Below, in pieces: positions 45,001 through 53,142 of a stretch of 64,000 nucleotides of DNA. How positions within the stretch are numbered: position 1 is the stretch's first letter; every line of letters starts with the position of its first letter. A program made the translations under genes and the position numbers. The notes beneath the pieces are model-generated. The model made no database searches, was not told the DNA's origin, and was given only the letters and a program-made list of their open reading frames with translations. The stretch is taken from the NCBI RefSeq assembly GCF_022761015.1, contig NZ_JAKWJQ010000004.1:310001-374000 (forward strand), given 5' to 3'. Origin of the DNA: Humibacter sp. RRB41. Its GTDB lineage: Bacteria; Actinomycetota; Actinomycetes; Actinomycetales; Microbacteriaceae.

Positions 45001-45397
45001 CTCCGCACTCCAGCGCACCTTCGAGCACTCGCCGTGGGCGGATCGCAGACCCGTGGAGGTCGAGCGGGAGATCCACCTGCCGTTCGATGGACGACTGGTG
45101 ATCTGCAAGATCGACGCCGTCTATGAACGAGACGGTCGCTACGAGATCGTCGACTGGAAGACGGGTCGGCCGCCGAAGGACGCCGACGACCTCGCCAGCA
45201 AGCAGCTGCAACTCGCGCTGTACCGGGTGGCGTTCGCGCGCTGGAAGGGGATCGACCCCGATCTGGTGGATGCCGCGTTCTACTACGTCGCCGACGACCT
45301 GATCGTCCGCCCGGCCGAGCTCGTCGACGAGGGCGGCTTGCTCGAGCTGTGGAGGGCGAACACGGCCAGCTCCGGCAGCGGCTTCGTCGCCGCCTGA
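42035..45397 (+). CDS. adnB: AdnB-like helicase-nuclease subunit, 1120 aa
   Basis: Second subunit of the DNA end-resection complex, with an intact UvrD/Rep motor: Walker A VVAGAGSGKTETMA (about residue 45), FTRKAAGELRERI, motif II LLDEYQDTSVVQ, GDPHQSIYGWRGAS, TVHGSKGLEWDHVVVP and VAVTRARHSLLLTG. The RecB-type nuclease at the C-terminus has KIDAVYERDGRYEIVDWKTG with QLALYRVAF. A low-complexity acidic insert (about residues 955-985, DQAGAADVSGANDP) precedes it. The ATG at 42035 is preferred (GAGGGG just upstream); a GTG at 42011 overlapping the adnA stop is also possible. Physical coupling to adnA supports a 1:1 complex. Confidence 0.87.
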   Translation: MRATSVALHVVSADAIADALGSHRPTAQQRAVIESPLEPALVVAGAGSGKTETMAFRVLWLLANRMVEPGQVLGLTFTRKAAGELRERIRDRVARLADAGLIEEPDAFDPPQVSTYNAFANTLYRDNALLLGRESDGVVLGEASAWQLARSVVIGSDDDRLHGLDQSVDSVTRAVLELAHALGENTADAQGVAATATEFARLEELPNGGRGAYEKEVVEPARMVGHLPLLLDLAREFDDAKVHRGLVEYSDQVALALEIVGRSREVVDGIRARHRVVLLDEYQDTSVVQTRLLAALFAGQAVMAVGDPHQSIYGWRGASASNLEHFAPAFGASDVQKFSLTTSWRNGTRILDAANLLVEPLTARSRVAVAELTPSPTASSRDVDAVFAETLADEADAAARWLRERLVERVIDADGEPVTDDRGRSVPSSAAMLFRSRSTQAAFTAALREHGVPYHVLGVGGLLAEPEIADLVCALRVVDDPTAGSELVRMLAGSRWRIGVRDLRGLRQAARWLAEHDYRQQRLDAEVRSALRASVIDSEQASIVDALDAIVHAPDGHRMLEGISQTGLSRMREAGRLFGRLRARSGLGLLDFVTLVEHELGLDIELAANESRTGGHGALDAFFDALADYLSVSETAGLPGFLGWLREAERRDTLAPRSEKPEPGTVQVLTVHGSKGLEWDHVVVPRVVEAELPSTPVEGMNAWLGFGRLPWEFRGDADELPTFDWRGATTRKEARDARETFKQDVGAHYEREERRLAYVAVTRARHSLLLTGSFWATQTRPRRPSRYLAELAEAGIVAVLPEASAHEENPLGENSETITWPPDPLGGRRAAVERAAELVREAEPGRSGRWARDLEVLLAERERMLAAYATVELPTRIPASRFKDYVSRPGEVAEELRRPMPERPYRATRLGTLFHAWVERRSGIAGRTEVIDAFAGESDDELGLFGGFEYAGVEEAGDQAGAADVSGANDPTSAADSPGTAERLEGERLSALQRTFEHSPWADRRPVEVEREIHLPFDGRLVICKIDAVYERDGRYEIVDWKTGRPPKDADDLASKQLQLALYRVAFARWKGIDPDLVDAAFYYVADDLIVRPAELVDEGGLLELWRANTASSGSGFVAA

Positions 45398-45418
45398 ACT
45401 CGGCCGACCGGGCCCCAG

Positions 45419-45487
45419 TTCCCTGAGCGGGGAGGAGCGAGCCGAAGGGCACCAGCACTTCGACGGCGCCCTGCGGGCTCCGCTCAG
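45419..45487. repeat. Dispersed CCCTGAGCGG...CGAAGGGC repeat forming a bidirectional hairpin
   Basis: TTCCCTGAGCGGGGAGGAGC, then GAGCCGAAGGGC, is a copy of the repeat family at 50319 and 53143. CTGAGCGG at its start pairs with CCGCTCAG at 45480-45487, enclosing the region between convergent adnB and the phosphotransferase gene. A shared transcription end is likely. Confidence 0.6.
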
Positions 45488-45500
45488 TGACCTGGAGAGC

Positions 45501-46583
45501 TCAGTCGTCGTCGCGGTCGAAGTCGTCCTCGGCCGGCGGCCGTTCCTCGGTCACCGGCGGGAGCCCGAATGATGCGTCGCCCGGCTCGCCCTCGACAGGG
45601 GTCGCCTCGAGCAGCGCCTCCACGTCGGTGATCGCCATGATCGGGCCCGTGCGCGGCGCGAGCGGATCCGCGTCGTCGTCGTGCACCCGTTCGACCAGTC
45701 CGTCGAGCATCGAGACGGCGTCGTCGACGATCAGTTGGTCGTGCAGTTCACGTCCGTGCATGAGCCACCGTGCGAGCTCGAGTTCGGCATAGAGCGTCGC
45801 GCGGAACAGGAGGTTCGGGTCGGATGACGCCCCGCGCGAGAGCGAGTACGCCTCGATCGCGGTCTCCGCGGAATCCGCACGCATGCCGAGCACCCAGTGC
45901 AGGTCGCGGGCGGCATCGCCGACGCGAAGTGCTGACCACCCGAGCAGTCCGACGACGGACTCCTCGCGAACGATGAAGGAGTCGATCGTCAGTGCGCCGT
46001 TGATCACGGTGGGTTGGAAGCGCCAGAGGTCCTCGTCGTTGACGGCCTCCCTCCAGCGCTTCGCGAGTGCCGCCGGCACCAGGCCGGTTCCTGTCGCGGA
46101 GGCGATGAGGGTCTTCGTCGCGGCGAGACAGTCGGCGGCGCTCAATGTCGGCAGGCCGGCATCCGTCACGAACGACGTGGGCAGCGAGTGCACGGCCGCG
46201 ATGGCGCGTCCGATGGAGGCGGCCAGCCCATCGCCGGGCTGCACATTCTCGAGCGCGACCTTGTCGCCGGGCAGGAACGTGAACACGACGGCGCGCGTGC
46301 CGCCGACCGGGGTCTGACCCACGTATTCCGGTACGTCGAAGGGAAGTCTCGCCCGTACCCCGGAGGTGAGGGCGCGCAACGCGATGAGGTCGGCGCTCTG
46401 CTCGGTTTCGGCATCCTGCGACGCCGGAACGCGGATGATGAGCTCCGTGCCGTCACGACTGGTGAGCAGCGCTGACTCGAAATCGCCGTGCAGGTCGTAG
46501 CTGAAACTGCGGGTGCCTGCGATGTCCAGGTCGGGCACGGCCGACGTGGCCAGCGCGGCTAGAGTGAGGTGGGATCTGGCCAT
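45501..46583 (-). CDS. Degenerate aminoglycoside-phosphotransferase-fold protein, 360 aa
   Basis: Kinase-like fold of the APH family: N-lobe with FESALLTSRDGTELIIRVPAS, hinge FTFLPGDKVAL. The catalytic loop, normally HGDxxxxN, reads INGALTIDSFIV. The metal-binding D of the 'viDW..a..GDP..DL' block reads GLLGWSALRVGDAARDL. Catalytic His-Gly-Asp, Asn and the metal Asp are therefore replaced, so phosphotransfer is doubtful and a regulatory or binding role is more likely. An acidic tail (DDFDRDDD) ends the protein. It stands divergent to nudC inside the conserved adn-nudC-uvrD2 block. TACCCT seven bases before the ATG suggests a leaderless mRNA. Confidence 0.78.
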   Translation of the reverse strand: MARSHLTLAALATSAVPDLDIAGTRSFSYDLHGDFESALLTSRDGTELIIRVPASQDAETEQSADLIALRALTSGVRARLPFDVPEYVGQTPVGGTRAVVFTFLPGDKVALENVQPGDGLAASIGRAIAAVHSLPTSFVTDAGLPTLSAADCLAATKTLIASATGTGLVPAALAKRWREAVNDEDLWRFQPTVINGALTIDSFIVREESVVGLLGWSALRVGDAARDLHWVLGMRADSAETAIEAYSLSRGASSDPNLLFRATLYAELELARWLMHGRELHDQLIVDDAVSMLDGLVERVHDDDADPLAPRTGPIMAITDVEALLEATPVEGEPGDASFGLPPVTEERPPAEDDFDRDDD

Positions 46584-46590
46584 AACGTCA

Positions 46591-46596
46591 AGGGTA
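46591..46596 (-). promoter_or_regulatory. -10 element of the phosphotransferase-like gene
   Basis: On the lower strand TACCCT, seven bases, then ATG at 46583. No ribosome-binding site is visible between them. Confidence 0.5.
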
Positions 46597-46751
46597 GGCG
46601 TGCCCTTCGCCACCGAGGTCGTTCGCCACGCGTTCGCCGCGAGCCCGGGCGCTTACGGCGTGTCGGGCCGCCTCGACTCGCTGCGACGTGAGCTGATCAG
46701 CGCGAGCATGGTTCGCGCACCCGCCTTGTACGTCTCGTGAGGAGTCCATCG

Positions 46752-47720
46752 ATGCCGAGCCCACTCGGACCGCTTCCGCTGTCGAGATCCACCGTCGATC
46801 GGGACGGCGTCAGCCGTGGCCGAGAGGCGCTCTTCGACGAGCTGCTGTCCGACGAGACGACGCGAGTGCTCCCGCTCTGGCAGGGGCGCGTGCTGACCAC
46901 GGATGACTCCGGGCTCGATGCAGCGCTCCTCACGCTGTTCCGCACCGACGAGGTCACCTCGGCACTGACGCGTGTCTACCTCGGGCGCACGCTCGAGGCG
47001 GCCGCAGAGGAGCCGGCAGGCACGCCGGTGATCCTCACCGTGTTGACGGATGCCGCGGCAGCAGAGCTGGAGCCCGACGAGACGAAGTGGCGCGGGCTCC
47101 GCGACCTCGCGACGCGCCTCAGCGACCGCGACGCCGGTCTGGTGACGGAGTCCGTCGCGGTGGCGAACTGGCACGCATCGCACACGCACTGCCCGCGCTG
47201 CGGCACGCCGACGGTCGTTGAGCTGGGCGGCTGGATGCGCCGCTGCTTCGTGGACAACAACGAGGTGTTCCCGCGCACCGATCCCGCCGTGATCATGCGC
47301 GTGCTCGACGACGAAGACCGCATCCTGCTCGGCTCGAACGCCCTGTGGGAGACGAACCGCTGGTCGCTGCTGGCAGGGTTCGTCGAGGCGGGGGAGTCGT
47401 TCGAGTCAGCCGTGCTGCGCGAGGTGGAGGAGGAGTCGGGCGTCATCGTCGCCGATCCGGTGTACCTCGGCTCGCAGCCGTGGCCCTTCCCGGCATCCGT
47501 CATGATCGGCATGGAGGCACGAGCCGTGCCGGGTCGCACCGAGTTGCGACCGGACGGCGAGGAGATCTTGGCACTGCGCTGGTTCAGCCGGGAGGAGATC
47601 TGGCGCGAGCGCGACGACATCCTGCTGCCGGGAGGCTCGTCGATCGCCCACGCGATCGTGCGGGACTGGTACGGCGGGCCGCTGGACGAACCGCCCGTGC
47701 CCCGATCGGATGCCGCGTGA
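46752..47720 (+). CDS. nudC: NADH pyrophosphatase / RNA decapping Nudix hydrolase NudC, 322 aa
   Basis: Hydrolyses NAD(H) and NAD-capped RNA 5' ends. The Nudix box reads GFVEAGESFESAVLREVEEE, then SG, and the NudC-specific SQPWPFPAS follows. The zinc-ribbon region has CPRCGT, but the second Cys pair is reduced to one Cys (RRCFVDNN), so the ribbon may be incomplete. ATG start with GGAG seven bases upstream. The stop overlaps the uvrD2 start as GTGA, the same order as in mycobacteria but without the small glutaredoxin gene between them. Confidence 0.92.
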   Translation: MPSPLGPLPLSRSTVDRDGVSRGREALFDELLSDETTRVLPLWQGRVLTTDDSGLDAALLTLFRTDEVTSALTRVYLGRTLEAAAEEPAGTPVILTVLTDAAAAELEPDETKWRGLRDLATRLSDRDAGLVTESVAVANWHASHTHCPRCGTPTVVELGGWMRRCFVDNNEVFPRTDPAVIMRVLDDEDRILLGSNALWETNRWSLLAGFVEAGESFESAVLREVEEESGVIVADPVYLGSQPWPFPASVMIGMEARAVPGRTELRPDGEEILALRWFSREEIWRERDDILLPGGSSIAHAIVRDWYGGPLDEPPVPRSDAA

Positions 47721-49519
47721 CCGATTCCGCCCACGCCCTGCTGGACGGCCTCGACGCCGCCCAGCGAGTGGCGGCCGAAGCACTGCTCGGCCCGGTGTGC
47801 GTGCTGGCTGGAGCCGGAACGGGCAAGACGCGTGCGATCACGCACCGCATCGCCTACGGCGTCGCCACCGGCGTCTACGCGCCGAACAAGGTGATGGCGC
47901 TCACGTTCACCGCCCGATCCGCCTCGGAGCTTCGTACCAGGCTTCGTGCGCTCGGCACGGTGGGCGTCGCGGCCCGCACGTTCCACGCGTCGGCGCTCAG
48001 CCAGCTGAACTACTTCTGGCCGTTCGTGGTCGGCGGGTCGCTGCCCCGCGTGCTGGGCGGCAAGGCGAAGCTGCTCGGCCAGGCGGCGGAGCGCATCCGC
48101 GTGAAGGTCGACACCGCGACGCTGCGCGACGTCGCCGCCGAGATCGAGTGGCGCAAGGTGAGCGAGCTCAGCATCGACGATTACGAGCGGATGCTCGCAA
48201 CCGGCCCCGACGGCGGCCAGCCACGTGCGACCCCCGGTTCGCTCAGCCCCGGTCAGGCAGTCGACCTGCAACGCGCATACGAGACACTCAAGGACGACCG
48301 CCGGCAGCTGGACTTCGAGGACGTGCTGCAGGCCTGCGCAGGCATGATCGAGACCGAACCGTCGGTGGCCATGCACGTGCGTGAGCAGTACCGCTTCTTC
48401 ATCGTCGACGAGTACCAGGATGTCTCGCCGCTGCAGCAACGCCTGCTCGACCTCTGGCTCGGCGACCGTTCCGACCTGTGCGTTGTGGGCGACGCGAGCC
48501 AGACCATCTACTCGTTCGCGGGAGCCTCCAGCGATTTTCTGCTCGACTTTCCGCGACGCTATCCGGATGCCGCGCTCGTACGTCTCGAACAGAACTACCG
48601 CTCGAGCGTTCCGATCGTCGACGCGGCGAACCACCTGATGCAGGGCAGACCGGGAGCGCTGATGCTGCACGCCCTCCGGCCTGATTTCCCCCAGCTCCCT
48701 GAGCGAGGCGCAGCCGCGTCGAACGGTCGCCCCGCCCCGCCCCGCACCTCCCCGACACCCGACGACCCGACTCCCACCATCACCGGCTACGACACCGACA
48801 CCTCAGAGGCCGCGGCCGTCGCCGCATGCCTTGCCGCGAGCATCCGGCAAGGCGCGAAGCCGCAAGACCTCGCGGTGCTCTACCGCGTGAACGCGCAGGC
48901 TGTGCCTCTCGAGGCGGCGTTGACGGACGCCGGAGTCGCCTATCACGTGCGCGGCGGCGCGCGATTCTTCGAACTGCCCGAGGTGCGGCAGGCCGTGATG
49001 ACGCTGCGTGCCGCGTCGTTGACGGTCGCGAACGAACCGCTGTTCCAGTCGGTGAGCGACGTGCTGCGTTCGCTCGGCTGGACCCTCGACGCGCCGCAGG
49101 CCCGTGGGAGCGTACGCGACAGGTGGGAGGCGTTGAACGCGATCATGGGCCTGGTCGACGACGTTCCGGCCGGCACCACGTTCCGCGAGTTCACCGAAGA
49201 CCTGCTGGCCAGGCAGGCGGCGCAGCACGAGCCGCGCATCGCCGCGGTGACGCTCTGCACACTGCACGCGGCAAAGGGTCTGGAGTGGGACGACGTGCAC
49301 ATCGTGGGCCTCGGCGACGGCCTCGTCCCGATCGGCTATGCCCGCACGCCGGAGGCCGTCGAAGAGGAGCGCAGGCTGCTCTACGTCGGCGTTACGCGTG
49401 CGAGGCGCCGGCTGTCGCTGAGCTGGGCTGAGAGCGCGGTCGGCCCACGAGAGCCGTCACGTTTTCTGGCAGACCTCGGCATCCGCACAGACCGTGCTGC
49501 GAGTGCTGCAGTGCGCTGA
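47717..49519 (+). CDS. uvrD2: UvrD2-like superfamily I DNA helicase, 600 aa
   Basis: 3'-5' DNA helicase. Motifs: VLAGAGTGKTRAITHRIAYG, FTARSASELRTRL, RFFIVDEYQDVSPLQ, VVGDASQTIYSFAGAS, YRVNAQAVPLEAAL, TLHAAKGLEWDDVHIVG and YVGVTRARRRLSLSW. The chain stops soon after the last motif, so the HRDC domain and Cys cluster of the 700-residue mycobacterial UvrD2 are missing. Residues about 327-350 (SNGRPAPPRTSPTPDD) are a disordered linker encoded by a copy of a dispersed intergenic repeat. GTG start coupled to nudC. The last 128 bases overlap the convergent ThiF-like gene. Confidence 0.9.
   Translation: MTDSAHALLDGLDAAQRVAAEALLGPVCVLAGAGTGKTRAITHRIAYGVATGVYAPNKVMALTFTARSASELRTRLRALGTVGVAARTFHASALSQLNYFWPFVVGGSLPRVLGGKAKLLGQAAERIRVKVDTATLRDVAAEIEWRKVSELSIDDYERMLATGPDGGQPRATPGSLSPGQAVDLQRAYETLKDDRRQLDFEDVLQACAGMIETEPSVAMHVREQYRFFIVDEYQDVSPLQQRLLDLWLGDRSDLCVVGDASQTIYSFAGASSDFLLDFPRRYPDAALVRLEQNYRSSVPIVDAANHLMQGRPGALMLHALRPDFPQLPERGAAASNGRPAPPRTSPTPDDPTPTITGYDTDTSEAAAVAACLAASIRQGAKPQDLAVLYRVNAQAVPLEAALTDAGVAYHVRGGARFFELPEVRQAVMTLRAASLTVANEPLFQSVSDVLRSLGWTLDAPQARGSVRDRWEALNAIMGLVDDVPAGTTFREFTEDLLARQAAQHEPRIAAVTLCTLHAAKGLEWDDVHIVGLGDGLVPIGYARTPEAVEEERRLLYVGVTRARRRLSLSWAESAVGPREPSRFLADLGIRTDRAASAAVR
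48694..48732 (+). repeat. Copy of a dispersed repeat inside the uvrD2 reading frame
   Basis: CTCCCTGAGCGAGGCGCAGC, then CGCGTCGAACGGTCGC, matches the CCCTGAGCGAGCGAAGCGAGTCGAAGGGC family at 50319 with a few changes. It is translated in frame as LPERGAAASNGR between two conserved helicase domains. Confidence 0.6.
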
Positions 49520-50264
49520 CACGCCCGTCCGGTTCGATGCACATGCTCGTCGAAGCATGCGATCTGTCATTCGAGCGCACCCTGGCGTCCAGCCACCGTG
49601 CAGCGAGCGACGCGACCTGAGCGGAGAGCAGGGGCGGCTCGGATGCCGGTGCGTGCGCATCGAGCTGCGTCGCGATCGCCGGCCACGCGGGGTCGGCGTC
49701 GGTGCGGGCGAGCGACAGACACCGCAGACACGGACCGTCGGCCTCCACGAACGGTCCGACCTCGGCACCGGCGTCACCGAACACGACGGGCAGGTGCGGA
49801 ATGTCGCGGCGCAGCCACGGACCGTGCCGCCACGGCGGGATCACATGAGACCCGACGATCACCGCTGCGGCAACGGTGTCGCGTTCCTGATCGATGCGAT
49901 CGGCCGTGACCACCCGGTGCCCCGCCTCGCGCAGCAGGCGCAGCAACCGCTCCGACGTCGCACCGTCGCCGTCGATCACGATCGTCGACGGCTTCGTCTC
50001 AGGGGTCGGGGCCGGAGGCAGCAGCGCTCCCGCGACCGACGCCAGAAGCGCGTCGACCTCCGCACCCGCTGCCCGTCCGAAACCGCCGGTGGATGCCGTC
50101 ATCTCCAGCAGCGAACGCGCGGCGCCGGTGCGCAGGGCTGCGAGCATCCGCTCGAGCACAGGGGTCACCTCGGGGAAGACGCACACCACGCGATCCACAC
50201 CCAGTTGCAGCGTCTGCGGATCGCGCCAGACCAACGGGACGGCCGGATCGAGGCGAAAGATCAT
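49392..50264 (-). CDS. ThiF-like / TOMM-leader-binding-like protein, 290 aa
   Basis: Resembles the actinobacterial E1-like group near uvrD2 (Rv3196-type position). A Rossmann-like core appears as STIVIDGDGATSERLLRLLREAG, followed by VIVGSHVIPPWRHGPWLRRD. Two cysteine motifs, CLRC and CGC, could bind zinc. The nucleotide-binding Gly-rich loop of active ThiF/E1 proteins is weak (DGDGAT), so adenylation activity is doubtful. The ATG at MIFRLDP is preferred over an upstream in-frame start. The last 40 or so codons lie antisense to the 3' end of uvrD2. Confidence 0.65.
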   Translation of the reverse strand: MIFRLDPAVPLVWRDPQTLQLGVDRVVCVFPEVTPVLERMLAALRTGAARSLLEMTASTGGFGRAAGAEVDALLASVAGALLPPAPTPETKPSTIVIDGDGATSERLLRLLREAGHRVVTADRIDQERDTVAAAVIVGSHVIPPWRHGPWLRRDIPHLPVVFGDAGAEVGPFVEADGPCLRCLSLARTDADPAWPAIATQLDAHAPASEPPLLSAQVASLAARWLDARVRSNDRSHASTSMCIEPDGRVSALQHSQHGLCGCRGLPENVTALVGRPRSQPSSATAGASHA

Positions 50265-50318
50265 GCCGCCATCATGCCGAGACGCGGCCGAGCGCACAGG
50301 CGTTGTCCACAGGACCCA

Positions 50319-50352
50319 GGTCCCTGAGCGAGCGAAGCGAGTCGAAGGGCGC
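50319..50352. repeat. Reference copy of the CCCTGAGCGAGCGAAGCGAGTCGAAGGGC repeat
   Basis: GGTCCCTGAGCGAGCGAAGC, then GAGTCGAAGGGCGCC. The centre (GCGAGCGAAGCGAG) is quasi-palindromic. It lies in the 114-base gap between the zincin-like gene and the ThiF-like gene, both leftward. Related copies are at 19862, 45419, 48694 and 53143. Confidence 0.75.
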
Positions 50353-50378
50353 CCTCGCAGCCCGGATGCGGGCTGGAG

Positions 50379-51779
50379 TCAGACGGGCCGGGGCCCGTCG
50401 TCGCCGTCGACGTCCGGGGTGTCGTCGCCCGGCTCCTGCGGGGCATCGCCCTCGATCGCCTCTCCGCGCAGCAAGGCGGCGATCGCCTCGTCGAGTTCGT
50501 CGTACTCCGGCTCGACTCCGGAGGCGGATGCCGTCAGCCGCGCGACGAGAGCGCTCGGGTCGTCCACGTCCTCCGAGGTCGGCATCAGGTCGGGGTGCGA
50601 CCACAGATCGTCACGCGCGTCGTCGCCGACGGCATCCGTCACCTGCTTCCACATCGCTGCCGCCTCGCGCAGACGCCGCGGGCGCAACTCGAGGCCGACG
50701 AGCGTTCCGAAGGCCGACTCGGCAGGACCGCCTGCTGCGCGTCGGCGCCGAACCGTCTCGGCGACAGCGTCGGACTTCGGCAGCCTGCCTGTCGCCTTCG
50801 CTGTCACCACGTCGACCCAGCCCTCGATGAGAGCGAGCAACGTCTCGAGCCTGCCGAGCGCCGCCGCCTGCGCCTCGGTCTTCGGCGGAATGAGCGCACC
50901 GCTGACCATGGCCTGTCTCAGTTCCTCGGGGTTCGAGGGGTCGAAGCCCTCAGCGAGCTCCTGCATGCGGTCGATGTCGATCGTGACGCCGCGCGCGAAC
51001 TCGGTGATCGAGGTGATCAGCTGCAGACGCAGCCACTTCGCATGCCGGAACAGCCTGGCGTGCGCCAGCTCGCGAACGGCGAGATACAGCGCGATCTGGT
51101 CCGTGGGGATGTCGAGTCCCTCGCCGAACGCCGCGACGTTCTGTGGCAGCAAGGCCGCCGTGCCGTCTTTCAGCAGCGGGATGCCGACGTCGCCGCCGGA
51201 GACGACTTCGCCGGAGAGCTGCCCGACGACCTGCCCGAGCTGGATGGCGAACAGGGTGCCACCGACGGCTCGCACGATGTGGCCGGCGTTCTGCAGCATG
51301 CCCTGCATCTCCTCGGGCGCCTGCTCCTGCATCACCTGCGTGAGGGCATCCGAGATGCTGGTGGCAACGGGCTCTGCGAGCTGCGTCCACACCGGCATGG
51401 TGTCTTTCACCCACTGCCTGCGGCTGAGCAGGATCGGCGTCGACGTCAGCTCGGAGATGCTGGTCACCTCGTCGAGCCAGAGCGCAGCCACGTTGAAGGC
51501 CTGCTCGAGCTCAGCACGCTCGGCGGGAGTGGCCTCGACGGCGTCCTTCGACGCGATCGTGGTGCCCTGCTCGAGCGCGACATCCCAGTTGATCCCGTCA
51601 CCGGAGGAGTGCAGTGCGCTCTGCAACTGGCTCATCAGCGCCTGGATGCTCGCGGCGTCGCCGGGGAGCCCCGCCGCGCCCGCCAGCTGCTGGGGGTCGA
51701 ACGACCCGTTCCCCGACAGGAACTGGCGCAGCATGTCGCGGAACTCGTCGTCTGGTTCGTTCCGGTCGTCTTCGGACAC
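50379..51779 (-). CDS. Zinc-dependent metalloprotease-like protein (zincin_2/DUF2342 family), 466 aa
   Basis: Large helical protein with the family core GHIVRAVGGTLFAIQLGQVV and VRELAHARLFRHAKWLRLQL. The second stretch takes the place of HExxH, with Arg for the first His. An acidic disordered tail of about 45 residues ends the chain, and an acidic leader (SEDDRNEPDDEF) begins it. The GTG start is chosen because AGAGG lies seven bases upstream; longer readings add an unconserved Cys/Arg-rich stretch. The function is unknown. In mycobacteria the homologue (Rv3195) sits in the same place next to the PDZ protease. Confidence 0.8.
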   Translation of the reverse strand: MSEDDRNEPDDEFRDMLRQFLSGNGSFDPQQLAGAAGLPGDAASIQALMSQLQSALHSSGDGINWDVALEQGTTIASKDAVEATPAERAELEQAFNVAALWLDEVTSISELTSTPILLSRRQWVKDTMPVWTQLAEPVATSISDALTQVMQEQAPEEMQGMLQNAGHIVRAVGGTLFAIQLGQVVGQLSGEVVSGGDVGIPLLKDGTAALLPQNVAAFGEGLDIPTDQIALYLAVRELAHARLFRHAKWLRLQLITSITEFARGVTIDIDRMQELAEGFDPSNPEELRQAMVSGALIPPKTEAQAAALGRLETLLALIEGWVDVVTAKATGRLPKSDAVAETVRRRRAAGGPAESAFGTLVGLELRPRRLREAAAMWKQVTDAVGDDARDDLWSHPDLMPTSEDVDDPSALVARLTASASGVEPEYDELDEAIAALLRGEAIEGDAPQEPGDDTPDVDGDDGPRPV

Positions 51780-51954
51780 GCGATGCCTCTTCTCGTCGAT
51801 CCCCGGGTATCGGGGAAACCGGCATGGGGGAGCGCTCGTGCTTCTCGCTGCGGCGCACAATCAACGCTAGCCCCGCGCACATCGGCCGCGGGTGGGAATT
51901 CCCCTATGCTGACGTGGTCCATCGTCCGCCTGTCGCGAACACGAGGAGAGCAGC

Positions 51955-53133
51955 GTGACCCTTTTCTCCGATGATCCGCACGCGCGGGCGGCGTCGGGCG
52001 ACTCGGCGGGACCCGATCCGGACGCCGTCGACGAGTCGGAGCAATCCCCTCGACTTTCGCGGCGCGGCAGCATCGGCGCGGTGCTCGTCGTCGTCGCGTT
52101 CGTGTTGCTCATGGTCATGGCGCTGTCGCCTGCGCCCTATGTCATCGAGGCACCAGGACCCGTCTTCAACACGCTCGGCTACAACCATCCGGTCGGCCAG
52201 ACGCCGACGAACGCCGACGAGAAGAAGCCGCTGATCGTGGTCAGCGGCCACAAGACGTACCCGACGAAGGGGGCGCTCGATCTGCTCACGGTGTCGGAGA
52301 TCGGCACGCCGCAGCAGCTTCCCAACTGGGGGCAGGTCATCCAGGCCTGGTTCTCGTCGTCGCACGAGGTGATCCCGGTGGGTGTCGCGTACCCGCCGGG
52401 TGAAGACGTCACTCAGCAGAACGCCGAGAACGCGCAGGCGATGACGGACTCGCAGAAGGATGCCGTCGCAGCGGCCCTCAACCAGCTCGGTTACGACTTT
52501 CCGCAGCACGTCGTCGTACAGCAGGTCGTCGACGGGCCGGCGAAGGGCGTCGTCAAGGTCGGCGATGAGATCCTCACCGTCAACGGGGTCGCGATCAAGG
52601 GCGTCCAATCGCTGAGGGATCAGGTGAAGAAGAACGGCACGGACACGCCGGCCACGATCGTCGTGCTGCGCGATGGCAAGCAGAAGTCGCTCAGTGTGAC
52701 GCCCGAGAAGGCGTCGGGGTCGGTCGTCATCGGCATCGGCGCCACGATGAAATACGACTTTCCGTTCGAGGTGACGATTCAACTCGACAACGTCGGCGGT
52801 CCGAGCGCCGGGCAGATGTTCGCGCTCGGGATCATGGACAAGCTCACTCCCGACTCCCTGAACGGGGGCGCGCACGTGGCGGGAACCGGCACGATCGACA
52901 ACGAGGGCAACGTCGGCGCGATCGGAGGCATCAGGCAGAAGATGTACGGCGCGCGCGACGCAGGCGCCACTGTCTTCCTCGCGCCAGCGTCCAATTGCGA
53001 CGAGGTGACGGGGCACATCCCCGACGGTCTTCACGTCTACGCGGTGAAGACACTGAGCGATTCGATCAAGGTGCTGGATGCCGTGCGCACCGGCTCCAGC
53101 ACGTCCGGCCTGGCCACCTGCCCGACCTCCTGA
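51955..53133 (+). CDS. Membrane-anchored PDZ / Lon-like S16 serine protease (YlbL family), 392 aa
   Basis: One N-terminal membrane helix (about residues 41-57) with the protease outside the membrane. A PDZ domain (GPAKGVVKVGDEILTVNGVA) is followed by the Lon-type catalytic domain with Ser in GGPSAGQMFALG and Lys in IRQKMYGARDAGA, the Ser-Lys dyad of family S16. The C-terminus holds two Cys that may form a disulphide (SNCDEV and ATCP). GTG start with GAGGAG; TATGCT at 51907 is a probable -10. It diverges from the zincin-like gene, as in mycobacteria (Rv3194c). Confidence 0.92.
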   Translation: MTLFSDDPHARAASGDSAGPDPDAVDESEQSPRLSRRGSIGAVLVVVAFVLLMVMALSPAPYVIEAPGPVFNTLGYNHPVGQTPTNADEKKPLIVVSGHKTYPTKGALDLLTVSEIGTPQQLPNWGQVIQAWFSSSHEVIPVGVAYPPGEDVTQQNAENAQAMTDSQKDAVAAALNQLGYDFPQHVVVQQVVDGPAKGVVKVGDEILTVNGVAIKGVQSLRDQVKKNGTDTPATIVVLRDGKQKSLSVTPEKASGSVVIGIGATMKYDFPFEVTIQLDNVGGPSAGQMFALGIMDKLTPDSLNGGAHVAGTGTIDNEGNVGAIGGIRQKMYGARDAGATVFLAPASNCDEVTGHIPDGLHVYAVKTLSDSIKVLDAVRTGSSTSGLATCPTS

Positions 53134-53142
53134 CGCCTCGAG

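Noticed and set aside
50261-50446. Short frames with SLSERSESKG-like peptides around 50320 and similar places.
   Set aside because: These are translations of the dispersed CCCTGAGCGAGCG repeat, a common source of false genes in this bacterial group.
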